Below are positions 28,826-37,765 of a stretch of 64,000 bases of DNA, piece after piece. Position numbers and translations under genes: made by a program. How positions within the stretch are numbered: the first letter of the stretch is position 1; each line of letters opens with the position of its first letter. This DNA is from Wolbachia endosymbiont (group A) of Longitarsus flavicornis. Lineage in GTDB: Bacteria > Pseudomonadota > Alphaproteobacteria > Rickettsiales > Anaplasmataceae. The notes under the pieces are model-generated. The model was not told where the DNA came from. It was given only the letters and a program-made list of their open reading frames with translations, and did no database searches. The stretch covers positions 1,116,001-1,180,000 of the forward strand of contig NZ_OZ008337.1 in assembly GCF_963931955.1 (NCBI RefSeq). Reading direction: 5' to 3'.

Positions 28826-29518
28826 ACATAACTCAAGAACTTACTAGGAGGTAAGTTAAGTGATAATTAATGAGTTGTAAAGTCTACTATAGTTTCCTAA
28901 ATGATCCAGAAAAAATAATTAACATGCTTGAAATATATAAATCCTCTATGACGCTAATATAGATTAGCCGATAAAGTAAGCTTCCCAGAACTACTCATTT
29001 ATATTGACCCATCAGTACTTATACAAAAGCTAGTTGATCGAGAAAATAGGCAAATCCTTATCAACGGCCTACTACTTTCCCTAACTTATGCTTCCTTGTT
29101 ATATTGTTGAGTATACTTTTTAAATAGTTTTTTTCTGTTTTCTATCAACCAATAGAAGTTTCTTTTAGCCCATAAGGATATTTATATAGGAACTGATATT
29201 TTCTATGCTGGCAAGAGTCTTGACGCCGTAAAAAAAACTACTCAATAATTGGGTAACTTCTGATGACATTTTCACTGTACATTTATCGCACAACATTAGT
29301 GCTACAATCACAGGTGTAAAGGTATTAAACAACCTTTAAAAAGTTTCACTTTTCCCTTAATCAATTTTTCCTTTGATATAAGTGTTTATTGCTTTTGCCC
29401 TCTCTGTTGTTATAATTAACATTTTGTAGTAGTTCAAGATGAGTTTTGCATATTCAGAGAAAATCATCCATAGAATCAGCATCTAGCTTATCTAGGTTAA
29501 AATATATAGTTTTACAAG
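28826..29518. other. Intergenic region between Undecim cluster and SWIM gene
   Basis: About 690 bases without a supportable gene on either strand. It should hold divergent promoters: one for the minus-strand Undecim run and one for the plus-strand SWIM-domain gene. No repeat, tRNA or strong terminator was recognised. Short coding-looking scraps (around 28900-29050) have frequent stops. Confidence 0.4.
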
Positions 29519-30389
29519 ATGACTATTTATGGAAGAACATGGTGGGGAGAAAAATGGCTTCAGTGCTTCAATAGAATTGATTATGATAACCGTCTTCCAC
29601 GTGGCAGAACTTGTGCTAATACTGGTCGAGCTTTTGGTATTAAAATTAATGGTCACATAGTTACAGCTAAAGTTCATAGCTCAGGATCTTACCCATATCG
29701 TGGTTCAAAACCTCAACCATATAAAGTCAAAATTATACTCAATGAATTAAGCTCATCAGAACAACAGACCATTCGTCAAATTATTGAAACTTCACCTTCT
29801 ATACTATCTAAATTAATAAATAGGCAATTACCAACCAGCTTGTTTGATAAGCTTAATGATCTTGGGATTAAATTGTTTCCTTCAAATTGGGAAGAGATGA
29901 ATGCAAATTGCAACTGTCCTGATTGGGCTATGCCTTGTAAACATATTGCTGCTGTAATTTATCTTATTGCTGCAGAAATTGATAAAAACCCCTTCATGAT
30001 TTTTAATATTCATAATTGTAATTTGTCAGCACTTATCGATGATTTTGGGAATGGAAAATTAGAAAATGCTCAAAATATTTTAAAGATAGATGATATATTT
30101 AAGGCATGTTCTAAAATTAGAATACATAACCAAGCAATTTTAAATGATATTGATTTATCAACTATTCCTAACCTTTTTGATTGTATCAGTAGTATTTTAA
30201 CAGATAATCCACTTTTTTTTGAAAAAAACTTCCATAATATTTTACAGATAGCTTATAAGCACTGGCAAAAGTATCCTGCAGGAAAGTTAGTGTACTATCC
30301 AGCTTCTAAGAAGGAACTATCAGAAGAGGAGCTATTTATTAAAAGATGGGGAAATATTGAGAATTGGCAAACATTTCAACTATTCATTA
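29519..30389 (+). pseudogene. SWIM zinc-finger protein, 3' end cut by IS5-family element
   Basis: About 290 residues of a SWIM-domain protein of the kind found beside SNF2-type helicases. It starts MTIYGRTWWGEKWL and has the SWIM motif NCNCPDWAMPCKHIAAV (C-x-C...C-x-H) at about residues 130-146, a zinc site for DNA or protein binding. The gene sequence ends at the TA duplicated by the insertion. The open frame then runs another 59 bases into the element and stops at 30448. The partner helicase normally expected is absent from the window. Confidence 0.8.
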
Positions 30390-31223
30390 GACTTCTTTCA
30401 AAATTCATGTATGGAGCTCAAAATTGTGAATTGCAGCAATCAAATTAAACCTTAAACCAAAACGTTTTCGTCGGTTTCTATACCTGTCCGAGATGATTTT
30501 AAACCTTTTCAATAAGCCAATTACGTTTTCAACAATTGCCCTTTGGCTCATAAGTGCCCTGTTCTCTTTTTTTTGTTCTTTGCTTAACGGATTCTTTTTC
30601 ATTTTCCTGTGCGGTAATACAACATTTTTGTGTATCTTCTGCATTCCCCTGTAGCCGGCATCAGCTAAGATTTTGGTGTCCGGTAATATTGCTACCTTTG
30701 ATTCTCTAAACATCCGAAAATCGTGTTTTCTACCATTCGAGAAAGATGTGCATATGACTTTTTTACTCTTCTTCTCTGTTACTATTTGTGTTTTTATAGT
30801 ATGCCTTTTTTTCTTTCCAGAGTAGAAGGGCTTTTGCTTTTTTTTGGTCTCTCTACTGGCGTTTCAGTTCCGTCTATTACTAAAACTTCATATTCTACAT
30901 CACTCTTTAATAGCTCTTTTTTTCCTGGTAATGCAAAATCTGGATGTTTTATTAATATGTCTTCTACCTATCTTATTATTTTAAAACTGTTACTTTCACT
31001 CATGCCATAGCTTTGCCCAATATGAAAATATGTACGATATTCTCTTATATATTCCAGTGCCATAAGTAGCCTGTCTTCTATGCAAAGTTTACTTTTTCTT
31101 CCACTTCTAGCTTTTTTTCTTTTATCCTCCACTTCTAGAATTTCTACCATTCGCTCAAATGTTGCTTTTTTTACCCCTGTTAAACGTCGAAACTTTTCTC
31201 CTTCTAACTTTTCTATTTCCTTA
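30390..31223 (-). mobile_element. IS5-family element (IS-A), copy 1, truncated at the transposase 5' end
   Basis: The left end is GACTTCTTTCAAAATT with TA before it. The sequence matches the complete copy at 60169-61060 up to CCTTA, where a second IS begins, so about 58 bases including the start codon and the other inverted repeat are missing. The transposase (DDE_Tnp_4 type: VIDGTETPVERP, ILADAGYRG, IVENVIGLL) carries the same in-frame TAG (KIIR*VED) and A8 frameshift stretch as copy 2. It is dead in cis. Confidence 0.88.
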
Positions 31224-32086
31224 GAACCTGTTCATAATCTTTTGAGGAACAAAGCAGTGAAAGCAAGAACTACCATTTGCAAGCTGGTGTTGAGTTTACG
31301 CTCGCAATTTTTCCATAACCGTCTACATTTTTCCAACCAAGCAAAAGAACGCTCTACAACCCATCTTTTTGGCAATACAGCAAAGGTATGTAATTCACTG
31401 CGTTTTATTACCTCAACAGTTGCACCAATAGTTGCTTTTATTTGTGTTGCAAAATTCTCTCCCGTATAGCCTGCATCAACCAGTACATTTTTAACTCCCG
31501 AGAGGTTTTCTTTTGCATTTTCTACCATTCTCACAGCACTGCTACGGTCAGTTATCTCTGCTGTTGTTACATAAATTGCATGTGGCAAACCTTGCGTATC
31601 TACTGCAATATGGCGTTTTATTCCTGAAATCTTTTTGCCTGCATCGTAGCCTTTTTCTTCAGCAGTATCTGCATTTTTTACACTCTGTGCATCAATTATG
31701 CAGAAGCTGGTTTTTTCTTTCCGACCATTGTTTTGTCGGACTACGCCAACTATTTTTTTTTAACACCAGCTCCAGAACACTTTCTTTATTTGCATCTGGT
31801 TTTTCACTCCACTTCTTAAAATAGTCGTAACAATTGCGCCATTTTGGAAACTCTTTTGGTAGCATTCTCCACTGACAAACGCTTTTCAGAACGTATAACA
31901 CTCCACAAAATACATCATACAAATCAAGTTTTCTTGGTTTTGTTTTTTTTCTACAGGACTCTAGATCTGGTAATATAATCTCAAATCTTTCCCGACTTAT
32001 ATTACTTGGGTATAAACTCCTCATATATCCTAACTTATATACATTATCTCTTAGTTTATTCCTTTCTTGAGATCATGTACAGGTTC
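31224..32086 (-). mobile_element. IS5-family element (IS-B), 863 bp
   Basis: The ends are imperfect inverted repeats: GAACCTGTTCATAATC on the left and, read inward from the right, GAACCTGTACATGATC. TTA flanks both sides (31221-31223, 32087-32089). The left flank is IS-A and the right flank is an unrelated gene fragment, not the rest of IS-A. A deletion or recombination has therefore removed sequence next to the element, and the TTA pair may not be a true target duplication. Confidence 0.88.
31232..32024 (-). CDS. IS5-family transposase of IS-B (two frames, A9 frameshift)
   Basis: The N-terminal frame (MRSLYPSNISRERFE... to VLELVLKK) and the C-terminal frame meet at a run of nine A (read on the minus strand, about 31755). 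After the shift the second frame reads IVGVVRQNNG then CIIDAQSVKN. DDE residues are visible: Asp in IIDAQSVK, Asp in LVDAGYTGENF, Glu in VVERSFAWLEK. Frameshifting at such A runs is normal for this IS group, so the transposase may be functional. Confidence 0.85.
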
Positions 32087-32797
32087 TTAGATGAAAGTTT
32101 ATTTGGAGATCTTCTTTCTGATTATTCAGGGGTAAAAATAGAAAAAGATGGACCAGTGTTATCATTTGGAAGAGTAAATTTTTTCAGGTCTAGTGGTCCA
32201 GTTATTAGGATTATAGAAAACTATCTACGCGATCATTATGAACGAGCTTTAAGCAATGATATATATCGCCTAGATGTAGCAATCCTTGGAGAAACCGAGC
32301 CTCACACAAAGAATTATAACGGTATTTATGAAAGAAATCATTTGTGGTACAACTTAAAAGCACTATATCCATTACCACAGAGTTTATTACCATCGATTAA
32401 ATTTGCAAAAGCGCAGATAGTATTATCGGACAGTTGGAACTTAGGAGAAACAAATGCGTGCTTTCCGGTTGGTAGCATAGAAGAAGAAGGAAATAAATTT
32501 GTATTGGGAAACGATAAACTTTCATGGCAACGTTGGAATTTAAAACACAAACCAATTTTAGAAAGGTTTAGCGTTACTCACCACTACAAAGTAGAAAATT
32601 ATACTGATCAGAAGATTACAAACTATGTTTTAGCAGAACACAATGTTTACTATAAAAACGATTTAGAGCAAGAAGACTCAATACATGAATTAGAAAAGCA
32701 TATTTTGGTATTTTACCCAGGAGTACTGAAATGGCACGAACATCGACATTTGCACAGAAGTTGGAAAAATAGTCAAGCAATATGTGTAATAAGTTAA
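32087..32797 (+). pseudogene. Unrecognised gene fragment, 5' end removed by IS-B
   Basis: An open frame of about 236 residues that enters from IS-B sequence (the ATG at 32006 lies in the element). It reads LDESLFGDLLSDYSG then RIIENYLRDHYERAL, and ends with EKHILVFYPGVLKWHEHRHLHRSW. No membrane segment, no motif I can name. The charged, tyrosine-rich composition is compatible with a phage structural or toxin protein, but that is only an impression. It lies just upstream of the integration module. Confidence 0.5.
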
Positions 32798-32964
32798 ATG
32801 CTTGTATTTAGATCCTCATATATTATATTAATAATAGGTAAAAGTGTATGAAATAAAAAGAAAAGGACTTGCTTTCTCATGCTAAAACGGACATAACTTG
32901 AATAGCAGCAGGTAAATATAAGAAATTTATCTAACGCTAGAAAAGCTAGTTTTGTGAGGTAAGT

Positions 32965-33121
32965 ATGAAGTTTAGCAAAGAATCTTTTAGTAAGTTTTTT
33001 AAAGAAGTATCAAGTAACGATATTAATAAAAGAAATGAAGAAGGAGAGACGATATTGCACCAAGCAGTGGAAATCTCTGATTACAAAACAGTGAGATTAT
33101 TAATAAAAAAAGGGGCAGATG
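32965..33121 (+). CDS. Small ankyrin protein, exon 1 (split by group II intron)
   Basis: It begins at ATG 32965 (MKFSKESFSKFFKEV) after GAGGTAAGT, encodes the first ankyrin unit (GETILHQAVEISDYKTVRLLIKKGAD), and is broken after the first base of the next codon by the intron. Joined to 34992-35311 it gives a 158-aa protein with about three ankyrin units (157 + 320 bases, divisible by three). This gene position, beside DUF2924 and the recombinase, is typical of the WO integration module. Confidence 0.85.
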
Positions 33122-34991
33122 GTGTGCCGTAGAGACACAAAGAATGTTCAAGTAAGAGCAAACTAAGTGCAAAAGCTGCACAGTAGATGAGGGTAGGTCC
33201 CTCGGAGCCGGTTTACAAGAGCAGGCTTCAAACAACCATAAGCTGCTTTGGTAAAGAGCCAAGGTAGTGAGCGTTATGGAAAAGGCATAATTATATGTCA
33301 TGTAAGGAATAGAGAGATGAACGAAAGTGAACCACTGATGAAGTGTCGAAACCTTTTAAATGACGTCAAAACCAGGGGGTCGTTTGTAACCTGGGATAAA
33401 TCTATCGGGAGCTTGTTTACTGGATAGATGGCGTCCGGCATAAAGGTGGCATGAATCTATTTCAGGCTATTGTGTGGAACTACGGGAACCTGTCGTTTCG
33501 ATGATAAGGGAGAAATCCAAGGAGCTAAACTCTAAGGATGAGAGTACCGATGCGAAAAACAGGGGCGGATCAGCTCGTAGTAGTGAAGAAGTTTCTGTAA
33601 TGGAAATGGAGCGAAGGAGCTGAGTTATTCAGTTTTAATTATGTATCAACCGAAAGGGAGGAGTTAATGAATAAAACAAAGTCTTTTGATATACCAAAGC
33701 AACTTATTTGTAGGGCTTATAAACAAGTATCGAAAAATAAAGGTGCGGCTGGTGTGGATGAGGTTTCGATAACAAAGTTTGAAGAAAATCTAAAAGATAA
33801 TCTGTACAAACTATGGAATAGGATGTCATCCGGAAGTTATTTTCCAGAGCCGGTAAAAGCTGTTGCGATACCAAAAGATACAGGAGGGCAAAGAATTTTA
33901 TGTGTTCCTTCAGTATTCGACAGGATAGGGCAAACGGCTGCTGCTATGTATCTAGAGCCGCTGGTAGAACCAAAATTTCATGAGGATTCATATGGTTATA
34001 GACCAAATAAGTCTGCACTGGATGCGGTAGATACAGCTCGTAAAAGATGCTGGAGGTACGATTGGACGATAGATCTTGATATATCTGGATTTTTCGACAA
34101 TTTGGACCACGGCTTGGCATTGCAAGCTATCAAAAAGCACACAGACTGCAAATGGGTCATACTGTATGTTGAGAGGTGGATGAAAGCCCCCATTCAGCAA
34201 GCAGATGGCAGTAAGGTAGTTAGGGATAAAGGAGTTCCGCAAGGAGGTTCAGTTAGCCCAATCATCTCTAATATATTCATGCATCATGTGTTTGATATAT
34301 GGATGAAAAAGAACTACCCGACAGTACCATTTGAGAGGTATGTGGATGATGCGATAGTGCACTGCAGAACAGAGAAACAGGCAGAGTTTGTGAAAGTAAT
34401 GATCGAAGAAAGATTGGCTGAGTATAAGTTGAAATTGCATCCTGAAAAGACACAGATAGTGTACTGTAAGGATGACAATAGGAGTGGTGAATTTCCTAAA
34501 CAAAGTTTTAATTTTCTGGGTTACACATTCAGACCCAGGTTAGCAAGAAATAAAATAGGGAAGTATTTTGTTTCATTTCTTCCAGCAATTAGCAACAAGG
34601 CCAAGAAAAAGATTACTACAACCATAAGGTCATGGAAAATGCTACGAAATACGCATATAACATTAGAGGAGATATCAGGAAAAGTAAATCCAATAGTCAG
34701 AGGCTGGTATCAGTACTATGGCAAATTTTACAGAACTGAAGTATACAAATCTCTAAAGAATATAGAGCGGCATCTAGAAAAGTGGGTGAAAAGGAAATAT
34801 AAGAGACTCAGGAGTCACGGAAGACTAGCAAGACAATTTCTAGGAAAGGTGAGAAAGAGGTCTCCGGATATTTTCTATCACTGGACACTAGGGTTAGGCC
34901 AAAAGGCTGAATAATGGAAGCTGTATAAATCGAGAGGTTTACGTACAGTTTTGCGAGAGACTGGTGGGGAAGTTCCACTGGTCTACTCTCC
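33122..34991 (+). mobile_element. Group II intron with maturase, copy 2
   Basis: An almost exact copy of the intron at 2248-4117, at a constant offset of 30874 bases. I noticed one base difference, in the 5' RNA part (CCCTTGG there, CCCTCGG here). The 5' exon end is GCAGATG, which pairs with the same candidate EBS1 (33381-33387, CGTTTGT) over seven positions including wobbles. Removing the intron restores GTG-AAT-GCT and an unbroken ankyrin repeat. Near identity shows the copies moved or were converted recently. Confidence 0.85.
33667..34914 (+). CDS. ltrA: Group II intron reverse transcriptase / maturase, copy 2
   Basis: The 415-aa product is identical to the one encoded at 2793-4040: YVDD at residues 225-228, maturase domain with GWYQYYGKF, no HNH endonuclease. 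Both ORFs are intact with the same GGGAGGAG ribosome site, so either could supply protein to both introns. Confidence 0.95.
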   Translation: MNKTKSFDIPKQLICRAYKQVSKNKGAAGVDEVSITKFEENLKDNLYKLWNRMSSGSYFPEPVKAVAIPKDTGGQRILCVPSVFDRIGQTAAAMYLEPLVEPKFHEDSYGYRPNKSALDAVDTARKRCWRYDWTIDLDISGFFDNLDHGLALQAIKKHTDCKWVILYVERWMKAPIQQADGSKVVRDKGVPQGGSVSPIISNIFMHHVFDIWMKKNYPTVPFERYVDDAIVHCRTEKQAEFVKVMIEERLAEYKLKLHPEKTQIVYCKDDNRSGEFPKQSFNFLGYTFRPRLARNKIGKYFVSFLPAISNKAKKKITTTIRSWKMLRNTHITLEEISGKVNPIVRGWYQYYGKFYRTEVYKSLKNIERHLEKWVKRKYKRLRSHGRLARQFLGKVRKRSPDIFYHWTLGLGQKAE

Positions 34992-35311
34992 TGAATGCTA
35001 AAGATATAGAAGGATATACAGCACTGCACCTAGCGGTAACGGAGAAACGTCTAGAAATCGTGAGAGAATTGATAAAATCAGGAGGGAATGTAAATGCTGA
35101 GGAATATGGAAATAAATGCATACCTCTACACCTTGCGTGCATGGTAGGTGAAAAAGAAATAGTGGAGGAGCTGGTAAAAGCTGGAGCAGAAATAGAGCAA
35201 GCGGATAAATTTGGAATGACAGCGATGGATTATGCGAAAAATAGTAAAGAGGTAGCTGAAGTATTGAAGAAAGAAACAGACAGAATTGAAAAGTTATTTA
35301 TGAAAGGCTAA
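34992..35311 (+). CDS. Small ankyrin protein, exon 2
   Basis: Continues the gene from 32965-33121. The frame is also open back to GTG 34964 inside the intron, but the exon starts at 34992 (tg aat gct). It encodes two ankyrin units (GYTALHLAVTEKRLEIVRELIKSGGNVNA; PLHLACMVGEKEIVEELVKAGAEIEQADK) and a C-terminal helix. It ends four bases before the DUF2924 gene, so the three genes to 37231 look like one operon. Confidence 0.85.
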
Positions 35312-35315
35312 AAAT

Positions 35316-35747
35316 ATGGAGAAAGAAACAGAAAAGAAAGTAATGAATTTAAAGAGAAAACCTTTGGATGAGCTGAAAAAAATATGGAAGAAGGTATATG
35401 GGAAAGAAGCGCCTAGGTATTCAAAGAAATATCTGATACCAAGATTAGCTTATAGAATGCAGGAAAAAGCGTATGGAGAAATGTCAAGAAAAGGAGCAAA
35501 AAGACTAGAGTATCTGGCAGATCGGCTAGAGAAAGGAAAAAGAATAAGTAGTGACAAACTTCCAGTAGCAGGAACAGAGTTGATATTGGAGAGAGGTGAG
35601 GAAACGCATGCAGTAATGGTAACAGATAAGGGTTTAATCTACAGAGAAGAATTTTTTACGTCATTGTCAGCGGTGGCAGGCAGAATAATGGGAATGAGCT
35701 ATAACGGACCTTTATTATTTGGAATGCGTGATAAAAATGGAAGTTGA
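35316..35747 (+). CDS. DUF2924 protein
   Basis: A 143-aa basic protein of the DUF2924 family. It has LDELKKIWKKVYGKEAPRYSKKYLIPRLAYRMQE at residues 17-50 and GTELILERGEETHAVMVT in the middle. DUF2924 genes typically sit directly upstream of a serine recombinase in phages and WO, so it may assist integration or excision; its biochemical role is unknown. It overlaps the frame of the next gene at 35744-35747. Confidence 0.88.
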   Translation: MEKETEKKVMNLKRKPLDELKKIWKKVYGKEAPRYSKKYLIPRLAYRMQEKAYGEMSRKGAKRLEYLADRLEKGKRISSDKLPVAGTELILERGEETHAVMVTDKGLIYREEFFTSLSAVAGRIMGMSYNGPLLFGMRDKNGS

Positions 35748-35749
35748 AA

Positions 35750-37231
35750 ATGCTAAAAGAAGTAAGATGTGCGATATATACGAGAAAATCAAATGAAGAC
35801 GGTCTAGAACAAAAGTTTAATAGTCTTGATGCACAACGGGTAGCATGTGAAAAGTACATAAAAAGCAGAGAGGGCTGGGTAGTATTGGCCAAAAGGTACG
35901 ACGATGGAGGCTTCTCAGGAAAGAATTTAGAAAGACCAGCGATAAAGGAATTATTTGCAGATGTGAAAGGAGGAGAGATAGATTGTGTAGTAGTATATAC
36001 TCTGGATAGGCTATCAAGGGAAACAAAAGACAGCATTGAAGTAACGTCATTTTTTAGAAGGCATCGAGTAAATTTTGTAGCAGTAACGCAGATATTTGAC
36101 AATAATACGCCAATGGGAAAGTTTGTACAAACAGTGTTATCAGGAGCAGCACAGCTAGAAAGAGAAATGATAGTAGAGAGAGTAAAAAATAAAATAGCAA
36201 CATCAAAAGAGCAAGGATTATGGATGGGAGGAACTTTACCGCTTGGGTATGATGTAAAAGATAAGGAATTAATAATAAATGAGAAAGAAGCAAAGTTGGT
36301 AAAACATATATTTGAGAGGTATATAGAGCTGAAGTCAATGGCAGAACTGGCAAGAGAGTTAAATAGCCAAGGGTACCGTACGAAAGGGAAATCAGATATC
36401 TTTAAGAAAGCGACGGTGAGAAGAATAATAACAAACCCAATATATATGGGAAAAATCAGGCATTATGAGAAAGAGTATGAGGGAAAGCACGATGCAATAA
36501 TAGAAGAGGAAAAATGGCAAAAAGCGCAGGAATTGATAAAGAATCAACCATATAGAAAAGCAAAATATGAGGAAGCATTGCTTAGGGGAATAATTAAGTG
36601 CAAGAGCTGTGGTGTAAATATGACGCTGACGTACTCAAAAAAGGAGAATAAAAGGTACCGATATTACGTGTGCAATAACCATTTAAGGGGAAAAGGTTGT
36701 GAATCAATAAACAGAACTATAGTAGCGGGAGAGGTGGAAAAAGAAGTAATGAGAAAGACAGAGCAGCTATATGAAAAATGGGGAGAAGAATGGAAAAATT
36801 TAAGTTTCAGAGAACAGAAAGAAGTAGTGAAAAAGTTAATAAAGGGAGTAATGGTAAAAGAAGATGGAATAGAAGTATGTTCTGAATCAGAGGAAAAATT
36901 TATACCAATGAAGAAGAAAGGAAACAAATGCACAGTAGTAGAGCCAGAAGGAAAAACAAATAATGCGCTACTGAAAGCAGTGGTGAGAGCCCATTCCTGG
37001 AAACGTCAACTAGAGGAAGGAAAATATGGGAGTGTGAAGGAGCTGAGCATTAAAATTAATATAGGTACAAGACGTATACAGCAAATTTTAAGGTTGAATT
37101 ATTTAGCACCAAAGATTAAGGAAGACATAGTAAATGGGAGACAGCCAAGAGGTTTGAAGCTATCTGATTTGAAAGAAATACCGATGTTGTGGAGCGAGCA
37201 ATTAGAGAAATTTTATGGATTAGCATCTTAA
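35750..37231 (+). CDS. Large serine recombinase (phage WO integrase)
   Basis: About 493 residues. The N-terminal resolvase domain starts CAIYTRKSNEDG with the nucleophilic Ser14 (counting from ATG 35750; TTG 35744 is an alternative), then YDDGGFSGKNLERPA and TLDRLSRETKD. A recombinase domain follows (WMGGTLPLGYDV, ARELNSQGYRT). A zinc ribbon follows in turn (CKSCGVNMTLTYS and YYVCNNHLRGKGC). Full family architecture, no stop or shift. It would integrate or excise the WO genome between att sites, which should lie close to this gene. Confidence 0.95.
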   Translation: MLKEVRCAIYTRKSNEDGLEQKFNSLDAQRVACEKYIKSREGWVVLAKRYDDGGFSGKNLERPAIKELFADVKGGEIDCVVVYTLDRLSRETKDSIEVTSFFRRHRVNFVAVTQIFDNNTPMGKFVQTVLSGAAQLEREMIVERVKNKIATSKEQGLWMGGTLPLGYDVKDKELIINEKEAKLVKHIFERYIELKSMAELARELNSQGYRTKGKSDIFKKATVRRIITNPIYMGKIRHYEKEYEGKHDAIIEEEKWQKAQELIKNQPYRKAKYEEALLRGIIKCKSCGVNMTLTYSKKENKRYRYYVCNNHLRGKGCESINRTIVAGEVEKEVMRKTEQLYEKWGEEWKNLSFREQKEVVKKLIKGVMVKEDGIEVCSESEEKFIPMKKKGNKCTVVEPEGKTNNALLKAVVRAHSWKRQLEEGKYGSVKELSIKINIGTRRIQQILRLNYLAPKIKEDIVNGRQPRGLKLSDLKEIPMLWSEQLEKFYGLAS

Positions 37232-37765
37232 TTTACAAAAGCAACGGGAGATTGAAAAGAGTATGTGCAAGAAGGAGCTGCTACAAAGGGCCATGCCAAA
37301 AGATATTGAGATTGATGTAAGTCGATATTACAAAATCAATTATGCGAAAATATTAATATAGATGATGAAGATTTTAGCATACTAGATGCAACAGTGGTAG
37401 ACAATGTATACAATTTAGCTGCATATTTTAATAGTATAGCTTTTCTTATAGTAGTCCGAACAGGGTAAGATATGTGTTTATGGCTATAGTAGGCCAGTAG
37501 CATATTATGATTTATTTGGATTATTGTGAAAAGAGCTATAGATCTGGAAAAAAAATTCTGTAAAAGGTCGGCTCAGCCAATCGTGTTTTAATACAGTCTC
37601 ATATCCTGAAAATACACCTTGTGGCCAGCTCCTGTACAATGACATCTCATTTTCCTGAAAAACAACATAAAAGAGTATTCTTAAAAGATTATTGATATCG
37701 ATTCGACTCCTTTGCAATAATTTATTAACTGTAGTAATTTATATTTAAATAATAATTTTCAATTT
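37232..37765. other. Region after the recombinase: remnants, possible attachment-site area
   Basis: No intact gene. On the plus strand at 37255-37420 there are coding-like scraps (QEGAATKGHA; NIDDEDFSILDATVVDNVYNLAAYFNSI) in different frames. On the minus strand 37505-37717 reads NEMSLYRSWPQGVFSGYETVLKHD, which may be the end of a broken phage gene. Serine-integrase attachment sites usually flank the integrase, so attL or attR could be here, but a core cannot be identified without the partner site. Confidence 0.35.

Noticed and set aside
30723..31010. A 95-aa plus-strand ORF inside IS-A (also at 60502-60789)
   Set aside because: It is the antisense of the transposase; identical in both copies only because the element is duplicated.
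31221..32089. Clean nested insertion of IS-B into IS-A with TTA duplication
   Set aside because: The sequence right of IS-B is not the missing part of IS-A, so a deletion or recombination must be involved.
32087..32797. Continuation of the SWIM-domain gene beyond the IS elements
   Set aside because: No zinc-finger or helicase motif, and the frames and sequence do not suggest one split protein; left as an unknown fragment.
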